64,000 nucleotides of DNA from positions 2,852,001 through 2,916,000 of the forward strand of contig OZ252236.1 of the NCBI GenBank assembly GCA_965249455.1, read 5' to 3'. The stretch comes from Jiulongibacter sp024742395 (GTDB lineage Bacteria > Bacteroidota > Bacteroidia > Cytophagales > Spirosomataceae). The position numbers were made by a program, and so were the translations under genes. The notes beneath the pieces were generated by a model that had not been told where the DNA came from, searched no databases, and saw only the letters and a program-made list of their open reading frames with translations. Below are positions 18,555 through 26,630 of the stretch, in pieces (within the stretch, counting starts at the first letter, position 1; every line of letters begins with the position of its first letter).

Positions 18555-20705
18555 ATGAAAAGTCTATCTCTATTTTTTGTTTGCAGCTTAGTAGCCATTT
18601 TTAGTTATGGTCAGCAAAAAGACACCCCCTTTGATCAGTATGTATCAGTGAAATACAAGCCGTCTGAAGAGTTCCTTAACGCTAAGCCTCTTAAACTTCT
18701 TATAGACTACAATGATGCAGTTTATATCTTGACAGATAAAGGTGTTTTTCGGGAATTTCCCGAAAATATAGTGGCCAAAGACAATAGTTATTGGTCAATT
18801 GCTGACAAAATACCCGTGGATATGTGTATTCAAGAGGAAAAGGGTGTTCTTTTTTATTTGTTTAGTAATGGTTTTCTTTCAAATGGTTATGCGGGTAGAA
18901 TAGGGGTGAAGTTCACTGAAGGAGAAAATTATGGGTTGATGGCGGTGGATAGAAATGACCAAATTTTGCTGGTAGGAGATGAGTTCAGTGCTATCTATAA
19001 GGGCAATCAAAAATTAACTGAATGGAAGTCGCCTTCTGATAAAATCAAAAAATTGTATGCCATAGATCACTCTTTTTACGCCCTCTCGGAGAATAATATT
19101 TATGTATTAACAGATGGGAAATGGAAAACGATTTATGTGGGTTCCGGACTGAATGCACTGGTTTTTGAGGAGGATAAAATCGTTGTTGGTTCTCGGAAGG
19201 GATATTTTTCTATCGATTATACTGGTAGAATAGTAGAGACTTTGGAGACTGCTTTGCCAGTCACCGAAATCAGTCAGATGATTAAGGGTAAATCAGTTTT
19301 CTGGTTTGCTTCTCCTGAAGGAGCATTTGTAAAAGAAGGTGATCGGTATAGATATTTTGCCTCTAAAAGGTGGTTGAGTAGAGATGAGGTAATTGATATG
19401 GCATTGGATAGCAAAGGAAACGTATACTTACTCAATATCGATGGCCTCAATAAGGTTGAACTACAGGAAATGACTTTGGCAAAAAAGGCTGAGTTTTTTC
19501 AGGACAGAATTAGGAAATACTTCTTAAGGTATGGATTCGTATGTGCACCAAAACTGCGGGAGCCTTTTGACTTTAGTTCAGAACACATCATAGATCATGA
19601 CAATGATGGTCTATGGACCTCCTTTTATTTGGGAAGTCAGGCATTCAGATATGCTACAACAGGTGAGGAAATTGCAAAAAGGTATGTGTGGGAGTCTTTT
19701 GCACCTTTTGAAAGAATTATTGATATCAATCCAATAGAAGGTTTTCCTGCCAGAACGTTTGAGCGTAAGGGATTCAAAGTTAGTGATCACGAACGATGGA
19801 GAGATTCAGAAGAAGAAGGCTGGGAATGGAAAGGTACAACCAGTTCAGATGAATACATCGCTTATCTCTTTGTGGCCTCGGTGATAGACCAGCTTGTGGC
19901 TGAAACACCCAAAGAGAAGAAACGGGTAGCTGATTTTATAGATGCCATTATGACTCATATAATTACCAATGATTACAAGTTTATTGATCATGATGGCAAG
20001 CCAACTACCTGGGGTAGATGGGATCCGGAATACGTGAATATGTACCCAAAGCATGTTTATGACAGGAAACTGAATAGTACTCATTTAATTGCCGGGCTGC
20101 AGTTAGCCTTTAAATTAACCGGTAAAGAAGTTTACAGGTCAGAAATGACAAAAATGATTAAAGAATATGGCTATCTGGACAATATGATGAGCAGTATGTA
20201 TGAAATGAGAGCTGATACCGTGCATTATATAGGACATATCATGGGTGATACATGGAATCATTCTGATGACGAAATGGCCTTCTTAACCTACTGGCCGTTA
20301 TATCATTATGCATTAAACGATAGTTTGAAGTCTAACTATTCAAAAATTATTGCAGAGCATTGGGAAATTGAATTGCCTGAGAGAAATGCGGCTTGGAATC
20401 TACTCACCTATGGTACCGTAGGTCAAATAAAGGAAGAAGATGTATTCTGGCACTTACGAGAATTCAATCTGGATCAAACCGACTACCTAATTAAGAATTC
20501 GCACAGAAAAGATTTGTACTTTTTAGAGCCTAATTTCAGAGATCAGAAAACTGAAGTTTTATTAACTCCGGGTGAGAGACCTACGCACAGACACAATGCA
20601 AATCCATTCAGACTAGATGGTGGTAGAAATGGAACATCCGTACTAGCAGGAGATGAATTTCTTTTGCCCTATTGGATGGGTAGATATTTGAAAATAATTA
20701 AATAA
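18555..20705 (+). CDS. Unrecognised secreted 716-residue protein, propeller-like front and helical back
   Basis: I do not recognise a named family. A signal peptide is visible (to SYGQ, residue 19). Residues about 50-310 repeat a pattern of short beta strands ending in phrases such as DAVYILTDKGVF, HSFYALSENNIYVL and GNVYLLNIDGL, which looks like a beta propeller. From about 320 to the end the chain is mostly helical with conserved-looking acidic and aromatic motifs (IIDHDNDGLWTSFYLGSQAFRYATT, TWGRWDPEYVN, MGDTWNHSDDEMAFLTYWPLYHYAL), resembling an alpha/alpha toroid as found in lyases and glycosidases. It closes the phosphoesterase operon, 25 bases after GDPD, so it may bind or cut the same substrate. 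The fold calls are inference. Confidence 0.7.
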   Translation: MKSLSLFFVCSLVAIFSYGQQKDTPFDQYVSVKYKPSEEFLNAKPLKLLIDYNDAVYILTDKGVFREFPENIVAKDNSYWSIADKIPVDMCIQEEKGVLFYLFSNGFLSNGYAGRIGVKFTEGENYGLMAVDRNDQILLVGDEFSAIYKGNQKLTEWKSPSDKIKKLYAIDHSFYALSENNIYVLTDGKWKTIYVGSGLNALVFEEDKIVVGSRKGYFSIDYTGRIVETLETALPVTEISQMIKGKSVFWFASPEGAFVKEGDRYRYFASKRWLSRDEVIDMALDSKGNVYLLNIDGLNKVELQEMTLAKKAEFFQDRIRKYFLRYGFVCAPKLREPFDFSSEHIIDHDNDGLWTSFYLGSQAFRYATTGEEIAKRYVWESFAPFERIIDINPIEGFPARTFERKGFKVSDHERWRDSEEEGWEWKGTTSSDEYIAYLFVASVIDQLVAETPKEKKRVADFIDAIMTHIITNDYKFIDHDGKPTTWGRWDPEYVNMYPKHVYDRKLNSTHLIAGLQLAFKLTGKEVYRSEMTKMIKEYGYLDNMMSSMYEMRADTVHYIGHIMGDTWNHSDDEMAFLTYWPLYHYALNDSLKSNYSKIIAEHWEIELPERNAAWNLLTYGTVGQIKEEDVFWHLREFNLDQTDYLIKNSHRKDLYFLEPNFRDQKTEVLLTPGERPTHRHNANPFRLDGGRNGTSVLAGDEFLLPYWMGRYLKIIK

Positions 20706-20734
20706 TTTTTGAAACTATAATAACGAGGATTGGA

Positions 20735-20762
20735 AATGATATCGTAATATTGCGATATCATT
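20735..20762 (+). promoter_or_regulatory. ArsR operator: perfect 10-bp inverted repeat
   Basis: AATGATATCG at 20735-20744 and CGATATCATT at 20753-20762 are perfect inverted copies around the 8-base spacer TAATATTG. The site ends 10 bases before the arsR ATG, so binding would block transcription of the operon. It has the symmetry expected for an ArsR dimer. Confidence 0.8.
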
Positions 20763-20772
20763 ATTTTTTGTA

Positions 20773-21108
20773 ATGGGAATAACCAAATCAAATCTTTTTT
20801 CTGAAGAACAAAATGAATTAGCAAACTCTGCTAAAGCCTTTGCCAATCCTGCACGGGTAGCTATTATTCAATACCTTTTAAAAGCGAATGCCTGTATTAA
20901 TGGAGATTTAGTTCAGGAGTTAGGGCTGGCTCAAGCCACCATCAGCCAACATTTGAAAGAACTCAAAGAGATTGGAATAATACAGGGTACTATTGAAGGG
21001 GCTAAGGTGAGTTATTGTATTAACGCCGGAAGATGGGCAGAAATTAAAGCTCAGTTTGACGAGATTTTTGAGCAGTTTACTCCTTCAGAAAAGACCGATT
21101 GTTGTTGA
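20773..21108 (+). CDS. arsR: ArsR family arsenic-responsive repressor
   Basis: The 111-residue protein is a winged helix-turn-helix of ArsR type: FANPARVAIIQYLL, then the recognition region LGLAQATISQHLKELKEIGII and the wing GAKVSYCIN. The usual ELCVCDL metal site is replaced by NACINGDL, with single cysteines there and in the wing and a Cys pair at the very end (TDCC), so arsenite sensing likely uses a different set of cysteines. It heads the arsenic operon and has an inverted repeat in its promoter, so it should repress itself and the downstream genes until arsenite or antimonite binds. Confidence 0.92.
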   Translation: MGITKSNLFSEEQNELANSAKAFANPARVAIIQYLLKANACINGDLVQELGLAQATISQHLKELKEIGIIQGTIEGAKVSYCINAGRWAEIKAQFDEIFEQFTPSEKTDCC

Positions 21109-21123
21109 TTTTTTTTGGTAAAG

Positions 21124-21139
21124 GATATCGTAATATTAC
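21124..21139 (+). promoter_or_regulatory. Second, partial ArsR site between arsR and arsC
   Basis: GATATCGTAATATT at 21124-21137 repeats exactly 14 bases of the main operator (20738-20751), then diverges after AC. One half-site and the spacer are kept. It lies 33 bases before the arsC ATG. Confidence 0.6.
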
Positions 21140-21172
21140 AATGGTTTAATAAGTTTAATTCATTTTATTCAA

Positions 21173-21814
21173 ATGTCAAAAGAAGAAAAGATTTCTCAAA
21201 TAACACTGTATCCTAAGCTATTAGAGACAGTTTCTCTTGCCTCTAAACTACCAGTTTCTGAGGAGAGGAAGGACGTTTTAAAGCCCCTTATTGAGTACAT
21301 CCAAAATAAAATAAATAAAGGCAAAGAGGTGAATTTGAACTTCATTTGTACTCATAATTCACGTAGGAGCCAGTTGGCTCAAATTTGGGCAAAAACAGCA
21401 GCCGACTACTATGGATTTGCTATCAATAGTTTCTCAGGTGGAGTGGAAGTTACGGCGTTTAATGAACGTGCGGTAAAAGAAATAAAGAATTCTGGATTCA
21501 GGGTTTCTGCAAAAGGTAGCTCAAATCCCGTTTATTTCGTTTTTAACTCTGAACATGCAGAGCCGTTGTCTACATTTTCTAAACTATATGATGATCCTAT
21601 TAATGCTTCCGGATCATTTGCAGCGGTAATGACTTGTTCACATGCCGATGAAAATTGCCCTTTTATTCCGGGCACCGAGAAACGCATAGCTGTACGTTAC
21701 GAAGATCCAAAGGAGTTTGACAACACTGATCAGGAAGAAGAAAAATACAGAGAAAGATCGCTTCAAATAGCTTCTGAAATGCTATACACATTCTCAAATA
21801 TTCAGCATAAATAA
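21173..21814 (+). CDS. arsC: Arsenate reductase of the low-molecular-weight phosphatase type
   Basis: The 213-residue protein carries the phosphatase loop CTHNSRRSQLAQ near residue 60, a CX5R motif as used by thioredoxin-linked arsenate reductases and low-molecular-weight tyrosine phosphatases. Other cysteines in MTCSHADENCPF could serve the disulfide relay. It is longer than the classic 130-residue ArsC, with an N-terminal helical part before the loop; this longer form occurs in Bacteroidota. It lies between arsR and the arsenite exporter, so arsenate reduction to arsenite is the likely role. Phosphatase activity cannot be excluded. Confidence 0.87.
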   Translation: MSKEEKISQITLYPKLLETVSLASKLPVSEERKDVLKPLIEYIQNKINKGKEVNLNFICTHNSRRSQLAQIWAKTAADYYGFAINSFSGGVEVTAFNERAVKEIKNSGFRVSAKGSSNPVYFVFNSEHAEPLSTFSKLYDDPINASGSFAAVMTCSHADENCPFIPGTEKRIAVRYEDPKEFDNTDQEEEKYRERSLQIASEMLYTFSNIQHK

Positions 21815-21815
21815 A

Positions 21816-22853
21816 ATGAAGAAAAAACTTAGCTTCTTAGACTCCTACCTTACCTTATGGATATTTCTAGCCATGTTGGTTGGTGTAGCTATTGGGTATT
21901 TTGTGCCGTCTGTTTCTGATACCATCAATAAAATGAGCAGTGGCTCTACCAATATCCCGATTGCTATTGGTCTCATTGTTATGATGTATCCTCCATTAGC
22001 AAAGGTCAATTATTCCTTGTTGCCTAAAGTATTTAAAAATGTTAAAGTCTTATCAATTTCCTTGATCTTGAATTGGGTAATTGGACCGGTACTAATGTTT
22101 ATTCTGGCCATTCTATTCTTGAGAGATTATCCTGAATACATGGTCGGTCTTATTCTGATTGGTTTGGCACGTTGTATTGCTATGGTTCTGGTTTGGAATG
22201 ATCTGGCCGAAGGTAGTTCAGAATACGGAGCAGGTTTGGTGGCCTTGAATAGTATTTTTCAGGTGTTTGCATATAGCTTTTATGCCTGGTTGTTTATTAC
22301 TGTTTTGCCGCCATATTTTGGTTTTGAAGGTGCTATCGTGGATATATCTATTGCCACTATTGCAGAAAGCGTAGCCATTTATCTTGGTGTTCCATTTCTG
22401 CTGGGTATTCTAAGCAGATGGTTGCTTATTAAGCTTAAAGGAGAAATCTGGTATACTGAGATATTTATTCCTACTATTTCGCCTTTAACTTTGATAGCTC
22501 TGCTTTTTACTATTGTGGTAATGTTTTCTCTTAAAGGTGAGCTGATTGTAGAAATCCCTATGGATGTACTTCTTATAGCTATTCCGTTATTGGTTTATTT
22601 TACTATCATGTTTGTGATAGGTTTCTTTTTCAGTAAAGCTATGGGAGCTGAATATGATAAAACAGCCTCAATAGCCTTTACAGCGGCTGGCAATAACTTT
22701 GAATTGGCCATTGCCGTTGCTATAGCGGTTTTTGGTTTAAATTCAGGTCAGGCATTTGCTGGGGTGGTTGGCCCATTGGTAGAAGTACCAGCATTAATTT
22801 TTCTGGTTCGGGTATCTTTTTGGCTGAAAAATAAATACTATAAAACAGTTTAA
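21816..22853 (+). CDS. acr3: ACR3 family arsenite efflux transporter
   Basis: The 345-residue membrane protein has about ten hydrophobic spans. The conserved cysteine in GLARCIAMVLVWNDLA, and the late FTAAGNNFELAIAVA and GPLVEVPALI segments, mark the ACR3 family in the bile/arsenite/riboflavin transporter superfamily. It exports the arsenite made by ArsC. Its ATG follows the arsC stop by one base and its own stop overlaps the next start by one base, so these genes are translated as a block. Confidence 0.95.
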   Translation: MKKKLSFLDSYLTLWIFLAMLVGVAIGYFVPSVSDTINKMSSGSTNIPIAIGLIVMMYPPLAKVNYSLLPKVFKNVKVLSISLILNWVIGPVLMFILAILFLRDYPEYMVGLILIGLARCIAMVLVWNDLAEGSSEYGAGLVALNSIFQVFAYSFYAWLFITVLPPYFGFEGAIVDISIATIAESVAIYLGVPFLLGILSRWLLIKLKGEIWYTEIFIPTISPLTLIALLFTIVVMFSLKGELIVEIPMDVLLIAIPLLVYFTIMFVIGFFFSKAMGAEYDKTASIAFTAAGNNFELAIAVAIAVFGLNSGQAFAGVVGPLVEVPALIFLVRVSFWLKNKYYKTV

Positions 22854-23551
22854 TGAGAATAGCATTCTTTTCAGATATTCATGCCAATCTGCCCGCACTT
22901 GAGGCGACTCTTGAAGCCATTGATGCTTTAAAACCTGATTCTGTGTACTGTCTGGGCGATCTGGTAGGTTATAATTATTGGGCAGAGGAGGTTTGCCAAA
23001 TTATCAGAAACAGAACAATTCCTACAATTATGGGTAACCATGACGAATACCAATCACAGGTAATTGAGGAAGGGGACAAATCTAACAAAGGTTTAACGAG
23101 AGATCTGCTAAGTACCTCATCGGTAGACTTTCTAAGCAGCCTTCCCAAAACCATAGATTTGACCTTTGAGGTACATCAAAAGCCATTCAGAATCAAGATG
23201 GTTCATGGAAGTGTCTACCGAATAAATGAATATATCAGGAAGGATTATCCCGTAGATGAGCTTTTTGGTATGCTGCCTGAAACCGATTTGCTTTTTTGTG
23301 CTCATACACACTTGCCTTATTATAGAGAAATAGAGAAAGAAGGGATGAAAAAATATGTCATTAATACCGGTTCTGTCGGAAGACCAAAAGATGGAGATCC
23401 CAGAGCTTGTTTTTGCATACTTGAAATCAACAAAAATGGAATTGTCCCGACTTTTCACAGAGTGGAATTTGATCTTGAAAAGGCTGTTTCAGGAGTTTCT
23501 TTAGGTGGTTTTGAGCCATCTTTGATACAGAAAATGTGTGAAGGCCGATAA
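22853..23551 (+). CDS. Calcineurin-like metallophosphoesterase (YfcE type) in the ars operon
   Basis: The 232-residue cytoplasmic protein has the family's metal-binding blocks: FSDIHANLPALEATL, LGDLVGY, GNHDEY, VHGS, AHTHLPY and NTGSVGRPKDGDPRACF. It matches small phosphodiesterases of the YfcE / MJ0936 group. Its ATG overlaps the acr3 stop by one base, so it is part of the arsenic operon. A role in arsenic resistance is not established; it could be a passenger. There is no signal peptide. Confidence 0.85.
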   Translation: MRIAFFSDIHANLPALEATLEAIDALKPDSVYCLGDLVGYNYWAEEVCQIIRNRTIPTIMGNHDEYQSQVIEEGDKSNKGLTRDLLSTSSVDFLSSLPKTIDLTFEVHQKPFRIKMVHGSVYRINEYIRKDYPVDELFGMLPETDLLFCAHTHLPYYREIEKEGMKKYVINTGSVGRPKDGDPRACFCILEINKNGIVPTFHRVEFDLEKAVSGVSLGGFEPSLIQKMCEGR

Positions 23552-23708
23552 AAGGTGTTTTCTTTTTAGACGAATGCTAAATGCGGAAGGCTCTTTTTAT
23601 AATTAACCTTACTAGTTTAATATTCGTATTAATCATTGAAAATAATGCGGTAGTCTACTGATTTGCCTGAGCAATTAACAGGATAGAAAATAATTTCTAA
23701 ATTTATTC

Positions 23709-24578
23709 ATGCTCAAAATTCTCGTTTGTCTATCGCTGGTTTTCATCGCCTGTACTCAGTACTATCCTGAAAATAAACATGGTTTTAAAGAAGACTTTAA
23801 CCAGACGAGCTCGGAGTTTTTTCATTATGGAAGTTCTGGTACAAAAGCAGACTTTAAGTTTAAAATGGGAGTTAATTCTCCATCTGAAGACATGACAAAG
23901 ATTGTGTCTATGAAAATTGACCCTGAAGAAGAAGCCGGTGCAGGCAAAGGTCCTGAAATCATCTCAAAAGAGGATACCCATTTTGGACAATATGCTGCCA
24001 GATTAAAAGTACCTGATGTTCGTGAAATACAGCCCAATGTAGGGGCGGTAGTAGGTTATTTTACTTACCAAAATGACAAAGAACTGGGTTTGAGTGAGAT
24101 TGATTTTGAATGGCTCATCGCTGATCCAAGAATTGTTTATGTTGGTACCTGGACAGGATTTTCACCGAATCTTCAGCGTGTAGGGAGAATTATTAACCTG
24201 TCTGAGGGGAAGATTCTGGAAACCATTTCAAAAGTGGGTTATGGCGGTGAAAAAACTCATCTTAAGGGCTTACAAAATCAACCTGAGAAAATACCTGCGA
24301 TAAAAGACTATGACGCTTCAAAACAGTTTTATACCTATGGCTTTGATTGGCATACTGACAAGATGCGGTGGTGGATGATTCATCCAACGACATCTGACAC
24401 ATTAGTTTTATGGGATTATCAGGGTTCTCGTTTGGGTATTCCTCAGCATGCTTCTAAATATCGAATGAACTTCTGGCATACGAATGATTGGGCTGTAGAA
24501 GGCAATCCAAATTCTTTGGAAAAACCAAAGAAACCATATGAACTGGAAGTAGATTGGATGTCGTATCAGGTCGAGTGA
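23709..24578 (+). CDS. GH16-family lipoprotein
   Basis: The 289-residue product starts with a lipoprotein signal (LSLVFIACTQ, Cys at residue 15). The core shows the GH16 catalytic motif SEIDFEWL, with Glu130, Asp132 and Glu134 as nucleophile, helper and acid/base. A late FYTYGFDWHTDKMRWW stretch is also typical of the family. Such enzymes cut beta-1,3/1,4-glucans or algal galactans; the specificity is not readable here. The gene has no SusCD neighbour and stands 157 bases after the ars operon. It may be a cell-surface or periplasmic transglycosylase or hydrolase. Confidence 0.82.
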   Translation: MLKILVCLSLVFIACTQYYPENKHGFKEDFNQTSSEFFHYGSSGTKADFKFKMGVNSPSEDMTKIVSMKIDPEEEAGAGKGPEIISKEDTHFGQYAARLKVPDVREIQPNVGAVVGYFTYQNDKELGLSEIDFEWLIADPRIVYVGTWTGFSPNLQRVGRIINLSEGKILETISKVGYGGEKTHLKGLQNQPEKIPAIKDYDASKQFYTYGFDWHTDKMRWWMIHPTTSDTLVLWDYQGSRLGIPQHASKYRMNFWHTNDWAVEGNPNSLEKPKKPYELEVDWMSYQVE

Positions 24579-24644
24579 ACTTTCAATTTGTTCTGATGCA
24601 AATCTCCTTACAATAAATAGACTTTCTATTCCTTTTTTAGGTTC

Positions 24645-24652
24645 TATCTTTG
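24645..24652 (+). promoter_or_regulatory. -7 element before the histidine kinase gene
   Basis: TATCTTTG matches TAnnTTTG and lies 37 bases before the ATG at 24690. A weak TTTC stands 18 bases upstream in place of TTTG. Confidence 0.4.
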
Positions 24653-24689
24653 TTTTATTGTCTGAAGGCAATTACAAAGTACAGTGAAT

Positions 24690-25748
24690 ATGGTAAAGAA
24701 AAATAACAGGGGCACGCTTATTCATGTCATCTCATGGATTCTGATTTTTATACTGCCATATCTCAACTTCATTAGTAAACCCGAGGAGATACTCACAACT
24801 AATAAGGTCTTTCTTTTGCTTCCTTTTTCCTTTATACTCTTTTTGTGTGGTATTTTTTATGCCAATTTATACTGGATAGCCCCCAAGTATCTCAATAAGC
24901 GATTAGGGCTGTTGTATACAGTAATCATGTTACTTGGCTTCGGCTTGTTTATATTGTATAACTATGTAATTTTTAAATACATAATATTTCCGAGTGTTCC
25001 GCTAGAAGATAGACCTACTGAAGATGAGAGTCAACAATGGCGAACTGTTTTTAGATTTACTTTTCCATTTCTATTTTATGTACTTACGCTCCTAATTAGT
25101 AACATTTTACATCTTTTAAGCGAAAGAAGAAAAGAAAAAGAAATAAGTCGAAAAGTGGAATTTGAGAAAGTAGAGGCAGAGCTAAATATGCTTAAACTTC
25201 AAATTAGTCCTCACTTTCTGTTCAATACTTTAAACAATATCCGTTGGTTGGTACGGAAGAAATCTGAAGACTCAGAAGAGTCCATTCTAAAACTATCTGA
25301 AATACTTAGATACATCATATACGATGTCAATACAGATAAAGTAACAGTCAGGCAAGAATCAGATCATCTGAGAAACTATTTAAAACTTCAATCTTTAAGA
25401 ATTCAATCAGATGCCAGTATTGAATTTGAAGTAGAGTCTCGTACAGAGCAGTATATGATAGCCCCGTTATTGTTTATTCATTTTGTGGAAAATGCTTTCA
25501 AATATGGAGTAGATGGTAGAAATACACCTGAAATCTCTATTTCAATTACAAGTGTGGATAATGGCTTGGTTTTTAAATGTCGCAATAAAATACTGAACCC
25601 CGGTAATACTCTGGAGAATCAGGGAGTGGGTATTTCAAATGTAAAAAGACGACTTGAATTACTATATCCACAATCTCACGAATTGATTATCAATGAGAAG
25701 AATAACTATTTTGATGTAGAACTTAAGATTGAGCTTCATGAAAATTAA
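24690..25748 (+). CDS. LytS/YehU-type sensor histidine kinase
   Basis: The protein is 352 residues from ATG 24690 (a GTG two codons earlier is possible). Four membrane spans fill about residues 8-150 with no large outside domain. A linker follows, then the His_kinase domain with the phosphorylated histidine in LQISPHFLFNTLNNIRWL, and a HATPase part with FVENAFKYGVDG and GVGISNVKRRLELLY. The response regulator gene overlaps it by 11 bases. The signal is unknown; it may sense the membrane state. Confidence 0.93.
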   Translation: MVKKNNRGTLIHVISWILIFILPYLNFISKPEEILTTNKVFLLLPFSFILFLCGIFYANLYWIAPKYLNKRLGLLYTVIMLLGFGLFILYNYVIFKYIIFPSVPLEDRPTEDESQQWRTVFRFTFPFLFYVLTLLISNILHLLSERRKEKEISRKVEFEKVEAELNMLKLQISPHFLFNTLNNIRWLVRKKSEDSEESILKLSEILRYIIYDVNTDKVTVRQESDHLRNYLKLQSLRIQSDASIEFEVESRTEQYMIAPLLFIHFVENAFKYGVDGRNTPEISISITSVDNGLVFKCRNKILNPGNTLENQGVGISNVKRRLELLYPQSHELIINEKNNYFDVELKIELHEN

Positions 25749-26427
25749 GTGTATACTCATTGATGACGAGCCATTTGCACTGGATATTCTTGAGGATGAT
25801 CTTTTGTATTTTGAAGACGTGGAAGTCATTGATAAATTTACCAACCCAATACTTGCTTTAGAGTTTTTAAGCAAGAAGGAAATTGATTTAATTTTCTGCG
25901 ATATTCAGATGCCTGAGATGCTAGGCACAGACCTACTCAGAGGTCTGGGAAAGCCTCCTTTGTTTATTTTTACTACTGCTTATCAGCAGTATGCAATTGA
26001 GGGTTTTGAACTAAGTGCTATTGATTACCTCCTAAAACCTATTCGTAAAGAGAGGTTGGCTTTGGCACTGGAAAAAGTAAGAGGGCTTAGAGCACTTCTA
26101 CAAAAAAACTCAAATAGTAAAGAGGAAGAAACGATCTCAATTAACGTAGAATACAAAAAAGTTAAACTTCTACTTGATGAAATACTGTATATAGAAGGCC
26201 TAAAGGATTATGTCAAAATCCATCTTAAAAACAGAGCGTATCCGCTCTTGACAAGAAGTAATCTCAAAGGAATGGAAAAAAGACTTCCTCAGGAAATTTT
26301 CATTCGTATTCATAACTCCTACCTTATTAACAAGAGTCAGGTAACAGCCTACAATAAGTCATCTGTAACCATTGATGAAGTAGATTTGCCTGTTGGGAAA
26401 ACCTACGCAGAGCATTTGAATTTATGA
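25738..26427 (+). CDS. LytTR family response regulator
   Basis: The start at ATG 25738 gives 229 residues and overlaps the kinase gene. The receiver domain has LIDDEPFALDILEDD and the phosphorylated aspartate in FCDIQMPEMLG, with KP in YLLKPIRKE. The C-terminal LytTR DNA-binding domain runs from about 125 to the end (LDEILYIEGLKDYVKIHL, FIRIHNSYLINKSQVTAY). Proteins with this domain bind 9-bp direct repeats about 21 bp apart; such a pair occurs 80 bases downstream, in front of the next gene, which is therefore its likely target. Confidence 0.94.
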   Translation: MKIKCILIDDEPFALDILEDDLLYFEDVEVIDKFTNPILALEFLSKKEIDLIFCDIQMPEMLGTDLLRGLGKPPLFIFTTAYQQYAIEGFELSAIDYLLKPIRKERLALALEKVRGLRALLQKNSNSKEEETISINVEYKKVKLLLDEILYIEGLKDYVKIHLKNRAYPLLTRSNLKGMEKRLPQEIFIRIHNSYLINKSQVTAYNKSSVTIDEVDLPVGKTYAEHLNL

Positions 26428-26507
26428 TTCATACCCATAATAATAGCTCTAATTTCTTCTATAATTGACTGATTTGTAATCTTTTCGAAAGTTTTCGCTT
26501 ACACAGC

Positions 26508-26537
26508 TATACACTTTTGTACCATCGGTATACACTT
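26508..26537 (+). promoter_or_regulatory. Candidate LytTR binding site: direct repeat TATACACTT
   Basis: TATACACTT is found at 26508-26516 and 26529-26537, with a 12-base spacer and 21-bp period. This matches the known layout of LytTR sites. It ends 11 bases before a good -33 element, the right place for an activator. Confidence 0.65.
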
Positions 26538-26548
26538 CGTTTAAACGG

Positions 26549-26580
26549 TTTGTGACGCGGCAGCTGGTCATGTAGTTTTG
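26549..26580 (+). promoter_or_regulatory. Bacteroidota promoter of the TonB-type gene
   Basis: TTTG at 26549-26552 and TAGTTTTG at 26573-26580 are separated by 20 bases, fitting the -33 TTTG and -7 TAnnTTTG consensus exactly. The start of transcription would be near 26587, giving a leader of about 45 bases. Confidence 0.7.
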
Positions 26581-26630
26581 ACCTAAGAAAACAACGGAAA
26601 CTTCTCCGAACCTCGATAAAAATTACAAAA

